This document shows, in pieces, positions 26,980-37,128 of a DNA stretch of 51,071 nucleotides (the first letter of the stretch is position 1; each line of letters opens with the position of its first letter). The DNA comes from an uncultured Oscillatoriales cyanobacterium (GTDB lineage: Bacteria; Cyanobacteriota; Cyanobacteriia; Cyanobacteriales; Microcoleaceae). The notes beneath the pieces are model-generated. The model was not told the DNA's origin. It worked only from the letters and a program-made list of their open reading frames with translations, and ran no database searches. The stretch lies in the NCBI GenBank assembly GCA_903893625.1, contig CAITND010000272.1:1-51071 (forward strand). The letters are read 5' to 3'. The translations under genes and the position numbers were made by a program.

Positions 26980-27234
26980 AATCGAATGTCCTAAACTGCC
27001 ATAATATCCCAAGGTTCCGACTAAACCAATGGCGAGTAAAGCCAAAACTAAACAAACCATCCCCCCCCCGACAAAATAATGGAGGGTTCTCAGTCCTTTG
27101 GGTCGAGGTTGTTGATTTTTGCGAGAATATAGCATCCATCCCCCCGTTATCGCTAATATCAGGTAAGCGAAGACAGAACATCCCATTGACCAAGCTGCAA
27201 TTTTCCACAACCACAAAAACGAAGGTAAATTCAT
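26980..27234 (-). pseudogene. Truncated DUF4079 gene fragment (5' 255 bp), right repeat of the island
   Basis: Encodes the first 85 residues of the DUF4079 protein (MNLPSFLWLW... to YYGSLGHSI), then runs into unrelated codons and stops near 26956. The third and fourth membrane helices are missing. Compared with 17833-18087 there are 12 substitutions and no gaps, several of them silent. The fragment keeps an ATG but has a different upstream sequence. It is best read as the stranded start of the gene into which the island was inserted, or as the remainder of a duplication. Confidence 0.85.
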
Positions 27235-27340
27235 TCTCCCCCAGTAGGATGTCTAAGCACGGCGTACACACCTCTTAATTATCTCAAAATTTTCCTAAAC
27301 TTCAGCTAACTAACTGTAGTTTACCGAAAATTCTGGGTTT

Positions 27341-28684
27341 AAAGCCCCGTCCTTTAGCGAAGCGGAGGACGGCTTTTTATTTTAAATTAATGTATAATAG
27401 AATAAATTAAATCAACAAAAACATGAAAGCCAGATATCGTTTCAGATGCTACCCAAGACCCTCCCAAAAATTGGCATTAGCCAAATTATTTGGGTGTGTG
27501 CGTGTAGTGTGGAACGATGCTCTGGCTTTCTGTGTTTCCGAATACAAAGGAGGTAAAAAGAAACCGAAGAACGCCGAACTACAAAAACAATTCATCACTC
27601 AAGCTAAAAAATTAGAAGAACGGGAGTGGTTATCGGAGGTATCAGCAGTTCCACTTCAACAAAGCTTAAATGATTTAGAGCAAGCTTACTCAAACTTTTT
27701 CGCATCCTGCAAAGGAAATCGGAAAGGTCAAAGAGTTAAACCACCGAAATTTAAGAAGCGGAAATCTAAGCAATCTGCTCGATTTGTAAAGACTGGGTTT
27801 TCCATCAAAGGAGAGAAGGTTTATCTCGCCAAAATCGGTAAAATTAAAGTGGTTTGGTCAAGAGAACTTCCTTCTGAACCCAGTTCAGTCACAGTCATCA
27901 AAGACAGTGCTGACCGCTATTTCCTGAGTTTTGTTGTAGAAATTCAACCCGAAATCTTGCCTCAATCTGAAAACTCAGTGGGGATTGATTTAGGGATTAA
28001 AACTTTTGCAACATTAAGTAATGGACAAAAAATAGAAGCTCCTAAACCGCTTAAAAAACAGATTCAGAAGCTTCGTAAATTCTCTCAACAATTATCTCGG
28101 AAAACCAAAGTGTCAAAACGTCGTGAAAAAGCTAGAAAAAGATTAGCTAGACTTCACGCTAAGTTATCAGATATCCGAACTGATTTTCTGCATAAATTAT
28201 CAACTCAGATCATTCGTGAGAACCAAACAATTGTTCTGGAAGACTTAAATGTGTCAGGAATGGTTAAAAACCGGAAATTATCAAGAGCTATTTCAGATTT
28301 AGGATGGAGAACATTTAGAACATTCCTCGAAGCTAAATCTGAAAAGTATGGTAGAGATTTCCGAGTTATCAATCGATGGGAACCAACATCAAAAAAATGT
28401 TCCTGTTGCGGGTTTAAAGTCGCTAAATTAGACCTTTCAATCCGAGAATGGATTTGTTTGAATTGTGGCGAATCTCGTGATAGAGATATTAACGCTGCAA
28501 TTAATATTAAGGTCGCCGGAGGGCTTTCGGAGACTGTAAACGGACGTGGAGGCAAGCGTCAGACTACAGCTATTTGTAGCAGCAGCCAGCGAAGCGTCAA
28601 CCCACCAGCATTTCAACAATTGTCAATATTTGATTTGTTGAAATAGATGGAATCCCCCTCGTTCTACGCGGGGGCGGATGTCAA
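27341..28684 (+). mobile_element. Solo-tnpB insertion sequence (IS200/IS605 superfamily, IS1341-type)
   Basis: The left end carries the hairpin GCCCCGTCCTTTA/GGAGGACGGC (27344-27373). The right end carries CCCCCTCG...CGGGGG and closes with GGATGTCAA (28651-28684), a form typical of this superfamily in cyanobacteria. Only tnpB lies inside; tnpA is absent, so movement would need a transposase from another copy. It lies 106 bp from the DUF4079 fragment. Exact ends are approximate. Confidence 0.8.
27423..28646 (+). CDS. tnpB: TnpB RNA-guided endonuclease
   Basis: 407 aa, normal for TnpB. An N-terminal helix-turn-helix segment (YRFRCYPRPSQKLALAKLFGCVRVVWN) is followed by the RuvC domain: D189 in 'GIDLGIKTFA', E273 in 'IVLEDLNVSGM' and D355 in 'RDRDINAAINI'. 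The zinc-finger pair 'CSCCG' and 'CLNCG' lies between the last two. All three catalytic acids are present, so the nuclease should be active. TnpB proteins use a guide (reRNA/omega RNA) transcribed across the element's right end and cut donor or target DNA, which keeps the element in place. The C-terminal tail after 'KVAGGLSETVNG' is likely to overlap the omega RNA sequence. Confidence 0.92.
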   Translation: MKARYRFRCYPRPSQKLALAKLFGCVRVVWNDALAFCVSEYKGGKKKPKNAELQKQFITQAKKLEEREWLSEVSAVPLQQSLNDLEQAYSNFFASCKGNRKGQRVKPPKFKKRKSKQSARFVKTGFSIKGEKVYLAKIGKIKVVWSRELPSEPSSVTVIKDSADRYFLSFVVEIQPEILPQSENSVGIDLGIKTFATLSNGQKIEAPKPLKKQIQKLRKFSQQLSRKTKVSKRREKARKRLARLHAKLSDIRTDFLHKLSTQIIRENQTIVLEDLNVSGMVKNRKLSRAISDLGWRTFRTFLEAKSEKYGRDFRVINRWEPTSKKCSCCGFKVAKLDLSIREWICLNCGESRDRDINAAINIKVAGGLSETVNGRGGKRQTTAICSSSQRSVNPPAFQQLSIFDLLK

Positions 28685-28705
28685 GAGATTGAAAATCGCT
28701 ATAAG
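28560..28705 (+). ncRNA. Probable omega RNA (reRNA) at the tnpB 3' end
   Basis: By analogy with IS200/IS605 elements, the guide RNA scaffold covers the end of tnpB and the right-end hairpin (CCCCC 28654-28658 with GGGGG 28670-28674), with a guide of about 16-20 nt starting after GGATGTCAA, that is GAGATTGAAAATCGC at about 28685. The hairpin is visible; the transcript itself and its limits are inferred. Confidence 0.4.
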
Positions 28706-28787
28706 TTAAAATTAGATCAAGGGTTCGGTTCCTGATTGAATCTGCTCCTCCTATAAAATCATGGTGCCTGCGCTTTGCTTACTCACC

Positions 28788-29711
28788 CTAATGTTGTTTC
28801 CCCAATGCAATCATCATTGAACCTGCTACGACAAAAAATGCTCCTGTTATCGCAAAAATAGTTAAATTTTCGGGTTTAATTAATCGGGGAAATAATACCG
28901 CAATGATATCAACAGAAATTAAGGTGATAATTGGGGCTAAGGCTAAAACTGCACTGACTCTTGACGCTTCCAAATGTTCTAAAGATTCCGCAAAACAACC
29001 GTAAGCAATTAATGTATTTAACCCACAAAAAAGCAAAATTAATAGTTGAAAGGGAGTGAGGGTAAAAATAGCTGTTGGTGTTGCTATAGGTAAATATAAA
29101 ATTGTGCAGCTTCCATAAATAAAAGCCATAACCTGAGAAGAGGAAAGCTGTTGTAAAAGTTGTTTTTGAACTAAGGCATAAATCGCCCAACAAATAGCAG
29201 CAACTCCCAAAATAAAGCTGCCTAATAAATATTGATTGGAAGCGGTGACTAAACTCCGTAATTGTTCATGGAAAAACAAACTAAATCCTAATGTGAGAAC
29301 CCCTAAACCCAACCATTGCAATCGTGTATAATGTTCTTTAAAGATGACTAACGCCCCTAACCCCATTAAAACGGGAGACAGTTGAATTAAAACTTCGGCA
29401 TTTGTGGGGGAAGTTAAGGCTAATCCTTGTAAAAATAGCACATAGTTAGCGGCTAAAAATATTGTGGCAATTCCTAATAACCCCCAAGGCATTAAACGCC
29501 ACTTTTGAACATTAGGGAGTTGTTGACGAGTTGTTAAATATCCTCCTAACAGGACAAAGGCAATTAAAAATCGATACCAGGTAACGGTATAAACATCTAA
29601 ACCTTGTAAAATAATTGCTAATCCTAATGGTAAAATTCCCCATAAAAATGTTGTTAATAGCGCTAACCCTAACCCTAACCGCCATCGCCCTGAAGTTGAA
29701 TGAAGTGGCAT
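28788..29711 (-). CDS. EamA/DMT-family membrane transporter
   Basis: 307 aa, with about ten membrane helices arranged as two EamA repeats (about residues 12-145 and 160-300). Typical first-repeat features are 'ALLTTFLWGILPLGLAIILQGLDVYTVTWYRFLIAFVLL' and 'ALTSPTNAEVLIQLSPVLMGLGALVIFKEHYT'. The family exports metabolites, amino acids or drugs across the inner membrane; the substrate cannot be predicted. It is a single gene divergent from nothing obvious, between the tnpB element and ligA, with 'GSMMIALGK' at the cytoplasmic C-terminus. Confidence 0.88.
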   Translation of the reverse strand: MPLHSTSGRWRLGLGLALLTTFLWGILPLGLAIILQGLDVYTVTWYRFLIAFVLLGGYLTTRQQLPNVQKWRLMPWGLLGIATIFLAANYVLFLQGLALTSPTNAEVLIQLSPVLMGLGALVIFKEHYTRLQWLGLGVLTLGFSLFFHEQLRSLVTASNQYLLGSFILGVAAICWAIYALVQKQLLQQLSSSQVMAFIYGSCTILYLPIATPTAIFTLTPFQLLILLFCGLNTLIAYGCFAESLEHLEASRVSAVLALAPIITLISVDIIAVLFPRLIKPENLTIFAITGAFFVVAGSMMIALGKQH

Positions 29712-29842
29712 TGTATAAATTTTAAATAAGCCATTACAATTATAGTATAAATTAGAATAAAATTACTCTCTCTTTAGATATAAATTAACCCTTAATTATT
29801 GTAGTCAATTGTAAGCTGATATGTGCAAGTTAATGGAGTATC

Positions 29843-31888
<2,046 letters not shown>

Positions 31889-31993
31889 TTATTCCTCAAT
31901 TTTTTTGAAATAATAGAGATAATAAGGAAGGTCAATTGATTAACCTCCCTTTCTCAATTAGAAATTATCCTTTTTCCATTCCATGCTAAATTT

Positions 31994-32956
31994 CTACAAA
32001 TTTAAATTCGTTAGTTCACTAAAGACTAACTGTTTTTGCTCATTGAGAGTGCCATCTTTATTTTGATCGGTTCGGCTTCCACCATTGAGTTCAGTGGGAA
32101 ATTGATTAATTCCTTGTAAAATTCGAGATTCATTTTCCACTTGAAATACATTGGCGTAGAGGTTAGCAACAACCTGCTTTCCTTCTTGGGTCAGTTCCAA
32201 ATATTTAAGAGCCGCCGGAATATAAGGAAATACACCATTCCAGTAAAATTTAGCGTAATTTCGGCGTAAATCTCCAGGGGTTTTATACCCTAAAACTTTG
32301 TTTGTTCCCACTTCTTCAAACTCATAAAATAAGGAACTAATCTTTTTCAAATAGCGAGGATCACTGAGTTGACCAATCAAATCAGCGGCTCTTGCTAGTC
32401 CTGAATAATTATGTCGATCTTGGTGGGTTTCATCGGCGGGAACGGGGAAACGAGTTAATTCAATATTGCGTTTAATCTGTTCCGCATCGATTAAATTATG
32501 ACCCCCAAATCGTTCATCAATAACTAATTGTCCCCGATCAACATGATAAGGAGTTAAACTAGCTGAAGTCGCTCCAACAGAAATCGAAACAATGCCATCT
32601 CCAATTCCGGTTGCATATAAACCCATAGCTTCTTGATCCTGACGACAAACCCCTTTAACATAGCCAATATCATGACACAGTAAGGAAATAATAAAATGTA
32701 ACCAATCTTGAGGGGTAACGCCGCCTTCGCGAATATGTTTTCCGCGTAAAATTTCCTGCCCCACTAACGTCACTAACATGGTATGCTCAACGTTATGGTA
32801 AAGAGCATCACAATTGGCAATATTTTCTAGGGCCATTGTTCCAGCCCAAGCTATAATTTCAGGGTAGTCGGGTTTAAAACCCCCATAGGTGCGGCGATAT
32901 CCCGCTTGTAATTGTTGAACAAAGGCATCAATTAGAATGGCTGTGGCATTAAACAT
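31994..32956 (-). CDS. HD-domain metalloprotein (Npun_R2479-type)
   Basis: 320 aa. The HD metal-binding pattern is present: H in 'YHNVEHTMLV' and HD in 'ISLLCHDIGYVKG', with later conserved 'GHNLIDAEQ' and 'YSGLARAADLIGQLSDPRYL'. It matches a cyanobacterial family annotated as HD-domain metalloprotein after Npun_R2479. Members are probably phosphohydrolases, but the substrate is unknown. The C-terminal segment 'RTDQNKDGTLNEQKQL' resembles a single EF-hand loop, so calcium may bind there; this is weak. Upstream is a 360-bp region shared with the divergent RTX-like gene. Confidence 0.82.
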   Translation of the reverse strand: MFNATAILIDAFVQQLQAGYRRTYGGFKPDYPEIIAWAGTMALENIANCDALYHNVEHTMLVTLVGQEILRGKHIREGGVTPQDWLHFIISLLCHDIGYVKGVCRQDQEAMGLYATGIGDGIVSISVGATSASLTPYHVDRGQLVIDERFGGHNLIDAEQIKRNIELTRFPVPADETHQDRHNYSGLARAADLIGQLSDPRYLKKISSLFYEFEEVGTNKVLGYKTPGDLRRNYAKFYWNGVFPYIPAALKYLELTQEGKQVVANLYANVFQVENESRILQGINQFPTELNGGSRTDQNKDGTLNEQKQLVFSELTNLNL

Positions 32957-33317
32957 AATTATCCGTTGGATAAAGAATTAGAGATGTTAATTCGGGTGCA
33001 AGAGAGCGAAAGATTGGGGGTAGTTATTGGCAAGCCCAGAGTTTTGCAGTAAATTTTATTTAGAGTCTCAAGGTTGATCCTATTATATTCGACTTATCCC
33101 TGATCTTGGCATCAGTGAGTTTACGGAATTAGAGTGCTGAGTGCTGTTCAATTTCGCCATCTCAAAGGTTCGGAGTCAGGGGAAGATATCGGCTGAATTT
33201 TAATCTAATTTAGCGATTCACAGTGCAAAAATTTAAAAAACTAACCGTTGAGTCCTCGTTAGGCCACTGCATAAATTGGTAAAATTTTAGACAAACCCAA
33301 TTCATTGTTAACTAATT
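32957..33317. other. Divergent intergenic region between the HD protein and RTX-like genes
   Basis: About 360 bp. It must hold promoters for both genes, but no -10/-35 pair stands out. There are no long inverted repeats, tandem repeats or coding frames that I can support. Confidence 0.5.
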
Positions 33318-34175
33318 ATGACATCCGCATTTGATCCCAACTTAATTTTCCTATTATACGACCAAACCCTTCCTGGGGACACCTTAACCAATGATACAAC
33401 CGGGGGTAGCAGCACTGTTACAGGTGGCACTGGCGGAACCAGCACCGTGACCGGAAACGAAATTCCCCGGGTCAGTGATACCTTGGGAGATAGTTTGACT
33501 GGAACTGCTGCTGCTGATATCATCCGAGGCAATATAGGGGATGATAGTTTGTATGGTGGGGGTGGAGGCGACACCATTTATGGTGATGATGGAGAAGATT
33601 TGATTGATGGAGAAACAGAAAATGATTATATTAATGGGAATCAAAGTCGGGATTCAATTCTCGGTAGTCAAGGAAATGATACCCTGTTTGGAGGGAAGGA
33701 TAGTGATACCTTATATGGAGGTAATGGACAAGATTTTTTATCAGGAAATAATGATAATGACCTCTTAATAGCGGGTAGTGATTTGACAGGAACTGATGAT
33801 AATAATAACACCCTGTATGGCGGGGCGGGTGATGATTGTATCGTCGGCGGAAATAAAGATGATTTGTTATCGGGAGATCGAGGTCAAGATATTTTAGTCG
33901 GGGGTGAAGGACAAGATGGATTTTTTATTTCTGTTAATTCGGGTAGCACTAATAAGAATTTTGTTGATGTGATTTTCGATTATAATGAAAATGATGATTT
34001 CTTTTTTATCCCGTCAGACTTAACTTATAGTCAATTAGTGATTGAAACGGGAACTGTTGATAGTGTTAGTGGTTTATTGATTCGCACAGATGATGTCAAT
34101 AATCCCACTTATTTAGCATTTATTCCCAGTTTTACAGGAAATTTAACAGCCGGAGATTTTAAATCTCTAACTTAG
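33318..34175 (+). CDS. RTX-like calcium-binding repeat protein
   Basis: 285 aa, acidic. From about residue 65 to 200 it carries hemolysin-type nonapeptide repeats (GGxGxDxLx), for example 'GNIGDDSLYGGGGGDTIYGD' and 'GGAGDDCIVGGNKDDLLSGD'. These form a calcium-bound parallel beta-roll. There is no Sec signal, as usual for type I secreted proteins. The C-terminal part ('FVDVIFDYNENDDFFFIPSDL') resembles the region that follows RTX repeats in cyanobacterial secreted or surface proteins. A Thr/Gly-rich stretch (TGGSSTVTGGTGGTSTVTGN) precedes the repeats. The role is unknown; surface layer or adhesion is possible. Confidence 0.82.
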   Translation: MTSAFDPNLIFLLYDQTLPGDTLTNDTTGGSSTVTGGTGGTSTVTGNEIPRVSDTLGDSLTGTAAADIIRGNIGDDSLYGGGGGDTIYGDDGEDLIDGETENDYINGNQSRDSILGSQGNDTLFGGKDSDTLYGGNGQDFLSGNNDNDLLIAGSDLTGTDDNNNTLYGGAGDDCIVGGNKDDLLSGDRGQDILVGGEGQDGFFISVNSGSTNKNFVDVIFDYNENDDFFFIPSDLTYSQLVIETGTVDSVSGLLIRTDDVNNPTYLAFIPSFTGNLTAGDFKSLT

Positions 34176-34222
34176 TGAATAATAGGATAGAATAACGATT
34201 TAAGCCAGGAAATTAAATACTA

Positions 34223-35116
34223 ATGTACGGGTTTCTCAACCTTAATAAATCTGCGGGTTTAACCTCCCATGACTGTGTGGCGCGAGTGCGTCGAATCTTA
34301 CGATTAAAACGAGTCGGACACGCTGGAACCCTTGACCCAGCCGCAACGGGAGTATTACCCCTTGCCTTGGGAAAAGCCACTCGTTTATTACAATTTCTCC
34401 CGCCTAATAAAGCCTATCATGCTAAAATTAGATTCGGTGTCACCACCACAACCGATGACTTAGAAGGGGAAATATTAACGAGTCAATCTGTACCCCATTT
34501 ACAGCTAGAACAGATTCAAGAAATTCTTCCTCAATTTAGGGGTAAAATTGAACAGATTCCTCCGCTTTATAGTGCCATTCATGTTCAGGGAAAACGATTA
34601 TATGAGTTAGCCAGAAAAGGAGAAAATATTGAAGTTCCAAGTCGGACAGTAGAAATTTTTGATCTGAAAATTTTAAACTGGTATCCGGGGAAATTTCCTG
34701 AGTTAGAAATTGCGATCGCCTGCGGTTCAGGAACCTATATTCGGTCTATTGCTAGAGATTTAGGAGCTAGACTGAATTACGGTGGAACTTTAGCTCATCT
34801 CATCCGCACAGAAAGCAGTGGTTTTACTTTAGAAAATAGTCTAACCTTAGAAACCCTAGAAACCCAAGTTCAGCAGCAAACATTTTTTCCCCTATCTCCT
34901 GCCCTAGCTCTCAATCATTTAACAACAATTACGCTTACATCTGAATTAGCAAAATGTTGGTCTCAAGGACAATCAATTGCCATAGATTCTGAAACAATAG
35001 AACCTCATCCTGTAAGTGTTTATGATCAAGAAAACCAACTTTTAGGAATAGGAAAATTTACCAAAACTCCCGATCAAATTCTCCTCACACCTCAAGTTGT
35101 ACTCACGGAAAATTAA
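34223..35116 (+). CDS. truB: tRNA pseudouridine-55 synthase
   Basis: 297 aa. It makes pseudouridine 55 in the T-arm of tRNAs. The N-terminus '[22 protein letters not shown]' and the catalytic D38 in '[22 protein letters not shown]' are diagnostic. Further TruB motifs are '[21 protein letters not shown]' and '[15 protein letters not shown]'. The C-terminal domain is short, as in other cyanobacteria. The ATG at 34223 is the first in frame and lies 47 bp after the RTX-like gene. It is followed closely by yidD on the same strand. Confidence 0.95.
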   Translation: MYGFLNLNKSAGLTSHDCVARVRRILRLKRVGHAGTLDPAATGVLPLALGKATRLLQFLPPNKAYHAKIRFGVTTTTDDLEGEILTSQSVPHLQLEQIQEILPQFRGKIEQIPPLYSAIHVQGKRLYELARKGENIEVPSRTVEIFDLKILNWYPGKFPELEIAIACGSGTYIRSIARDLGARLNYGGTLAHLIRTESSGFTLENSLTLETLETQVQQQTFFPLSPALALNHLTTITLTSELAKCWSQGQSIAIDSETIEPHPVSVYDQENQLLGIGKFTKTPDQILLTPQVVLTEN

Positions 35117-35129
35117 CCAACTTTATGAT

Positions 35130-35354
35130 ATGAAAATTCTATTAATTGCCCTAATTCGAGGCTACAGATTCTTAATTTCTCCCCTGTTTCCTCCGGTTTG
35201 TCGCTTTCATCCCACCTGTTCCCAATATGCCATTGAAGCCATCGAACGATTTGGTATTATTCAAGGGAGTTGGTTAGCGGTGCAACGTATTTTACGCTGC
35301 CATCCCTATCATCCAGGAGGGTATGATCCCGTTCCTCCCAAACCCGAAGATTAA
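35130..35354 (+). CDS. yidD: YidD membrane protein insertion efficiency factor
   Basis: 74 aa from the ATG at 35130; the frame is open from a TTG at 35097, which would overlap truB. Diagnostic residues are '[35 protein letters not shown]' and '[17 protein letters not shown]', with the conserved cysteines and the amphipathic N-terminal helix. YidD assists YidC-dependent insertion of membrane proteins at the inner membrane. It starts 13 bp after truB and is probably co-transcribed with it. Confidence 0.95.
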   Translation: MKILLIALIRGYRFLISPLFPPVCRFHPTCSQYAIEAIERFGIIQGSWLAVQRILRCHPYHPGGYDPVPPKPED

Positions 35355-35366
35355 GCCGTTACTACC

Positions 35367-35394
35367 AAAAAAAACGGGGTAGACTAGCTACCCC
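35367..35394 (-). terminator. Rho-independent terminator of the second RTX-like gene
   Basis: On the minus strand GGGGTA (35394-35389), loop GCTAGTC, TACCCC (35381-35376), then G and eight Ts (35374-35367). It sits 28 bp after the stop of the RTX-like gene. It could also act weakly on yidD transcripts from the other side. Confidence 0.85.
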
Positions 35395-35421
35395 TAGAAC
35401 TAAATTACAGCAAGTTCAGAC

Positions 35422-36360
35422 TTAGAATAGTTCAAAGTCGCTGGCTGTCAGAGTGGGCTTATTGACAAATGTAGCTACTTCTTGTGCGGCACCACCAGTG
35501 ACGAAGTATAACTTGCCATTTACAGAGTCATAAATCAGTCCAGTAGTAGTACCGACATTACCAGTATTGAAGTTAGCAATCGTTTGGAATTCAGTATTTT
35601 CTACACTGACACCGAGAGATCCGAACGCGGTAGAATCTAAGGCAATCTTGTCAGTGTTCGGTGTGAAATCAACTACTACGTCAGCATTAGCACTGCCAAC
35701 TTGGTTGAAGGCAAATGTGTCATTGCCGGCATTACCAGATAAGTTATCATTGCCTTTGTCTCCAGTAATGAAGTCATTACCCTCTCCACCAGCAATAATA
35801 TCGTCTCCTTGACCCCCAAAAATGTTGTCGTCTCCGGCTCCACCATACAGGCTGTCATTGCCTTTTTGACCCCAGATGATGTCTTTGCCATCGCCACCAT
35901 CAATGAAGTCATTTCCTCCGGGTAGGGTTGAGTCACCACCATCACCCGCAAGCTGGTCATCACCAGCGCCACCGTACAGCTTATCATCTCCTTGATCACC
36001 AAAGACGGAATCATTTCCCTGGTTACCGTACAGCAGGTCATTGTCAGCACCCCCGGCAATCACGTCATTTCCACCTAGACCATTGATGATGTCAATTCCC
36101 TGGTTACCGTACAGTTGATCGTTGCCACTGCTACCTACGATGTCATCAGCACCCCCCAAACCTTGAATGATAAGATTGTTTCCTGCACCAGCTGCACCAG
36201 CCCAGAGAGGGCCGCCTTGCTCGTTACCCTTAATCAGTACGGTATTAGCTGTTCCTGTTATGTTGTTTTCTCCATCTTTTGCGGCAACTAGAGTAACTAG
36301 CCCGTTAGATCCAGTCTGTACATCCACTGTTGATGGATTGGTTCCTGCTATCTGAGACAT
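35422..36360 (-). CDS. RTX-like calcium-binding repeat protein
   Basis: 312 aa, very acidic. About 15 hemolysin-type repeats run from residue 60 to 215 (for example 'GGAGDDNIFGGQGDDIIAGG' and 'GNQGNDSVFGDQGDDKLYGG'), which should form a calcium-bound beta-roll. The C-terminal region 'DTFAFNQVGSANADVVVDFTPNTDKIALD' is the usual RTX tail and a candidate type I secretion signal region. No Sec signal peptide. The start has a good ribosome-binding site (AGGAGAAC, eight bases before the ATG), partly inside a palindrome at 36371-36380. Function is not known; it is probably secreted or at the cell surface. Its own terminator is visible. Confidence 0.87.
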   Translation of the reverse strand: MSQIAGTNPSTVDVQTGSNGLVTLVAAKDGENNITGTANTVLIKGNEQGGPLWAGAAGAGNNLIIQGLGGADDIVGSSGNDQLYGNQGIDIINGLGGNDVIAGGADNDLLYGNQGNDSVFGDQGDDKLYGGAGDDQLAGDGGDSTLPGGNDFIDGGDGKDIIWGQKGNDSLYGGAGDDNIFGGQGDDIIAGGEGNDFITGDKGNDNLSGNAGNDTFAFNQVGSANADVVVDFTPNTDKIALDSTAFGSLGVSVENTEFQTIANFNTGNVGTTTGLIYDSVNGKLYFVTGGAAQEVATFVNKPTLTASDFELF

Positions 36361-37128
36361 TCAAGTTCTCCTCACGTGAGTTTAATAATGTTAGCGTTTT
36401 GAATTTTCTGGGATTCTACAATAGGAACTTCGTTACTGGTAGTCTTAGAGATGATTAAACTTCAACTGACCAGTGATTCCAGTTGGGTCATGAACACCAA
36501 GTTTAGTTTATCCTAAAAGGCATAAACAATCCAGTGCATTCTAACCGAAAAAAGGACATCGCTGGTAATAGGGCAAACTCCATCTCTGTAGATACAAAAA
36601 ACGATTGAGCATCACCCACTGGAAACCCTTGTAGTGAAGCCAACCTCTCGTCAGTAATGAGTAAAAAAATATCGTATCAGCTTAACAGAAGTGTCAAGAA
36701 AATAGCAAGCGATTGAGAAATTTTTGTCTGGGCGTTAAATGGACAGAAAAGAACTATAACATCATCTCACATCTTTTGCTTAGTCTGTTTTAGGGAATAA
36801 ACCCCTAAAAAATTAACGCTCGCTTGATGTGAAAACCACCGACCTATCGCCAGAGGGTAGAAAATGAGTCCTGGATGCTGGTGATCCCTGACGCACCCTC
36901 GTTTAGAACGTTCTTCTTGACACTGACCCCAAACTAGAGCCGAAACGAACGCGAGAACAATCTAACTATCATTGACTTACCCTACTACTGAGAAGTTCCC
37001 AGAAAATTATCTTTAAATAGGTTGTAATATTTTAGGGTAGGGGTGGCGTCCCTCCCAACCCTCTTGGCGTCTGGGTTAGGAGACCCAACCCCTACAGGTT
37101 TTGATCACAAATCATTTAGACTTGCTAT
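36361..37128. other. Long intergenic region between the RTX-like and DUF1565 genes
   Basis: About 770 bp without a convincing gene. It holds the leader of the RTX-like gene, with palindrome CTCACGTGAG (36371-36380) overlapping its ribosome-binding site. At 37037-37095 is a larger inverted repeat (GTAGGGGT ... ACCCCTAC) with an inner hairpin around GGGTTAGGAGACCC, of a type dispersed in cyanobacteria. The middle part (36450-37020) shows no structure I can name; a small RNA cannot be excluded. Confidence 0.55.

Larger units (their letters stand above)
17833..27234. mobile_element. Putative defence island bounded by 255-bp direct repeats of the DUF4079 gene
   Basis: The repeats 17833-18087 and 26980-27234 are the same length, ungapped, in the same orientation and about 95% identical. 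Between them lies a complete minus-strand operon of five defence-type genes and nothing else. No integrase, transposase or tRNA is inside. One crossover between the repeats would release a circle of about 9.15 kb and leave one complete DUF4079 gene. Whether it moves is inferred; the boundaries are read directly from the sequence. Confidence 0.65.

Noticed and set aside
27240-27340. Possible attachment site or second repeat of the defence island right of the DUF4079 fragment
   Set aside because: No match to the sequence left of the island was found, and no integrase is present; the homology stops at the ATG.
33384-33644. Minus-strand frames inside the first RTX-like gene
   Set aside because: Shadows of the Gly/Asp repeat DNA; the plus-strand frame has clear nonapeptide repeats.
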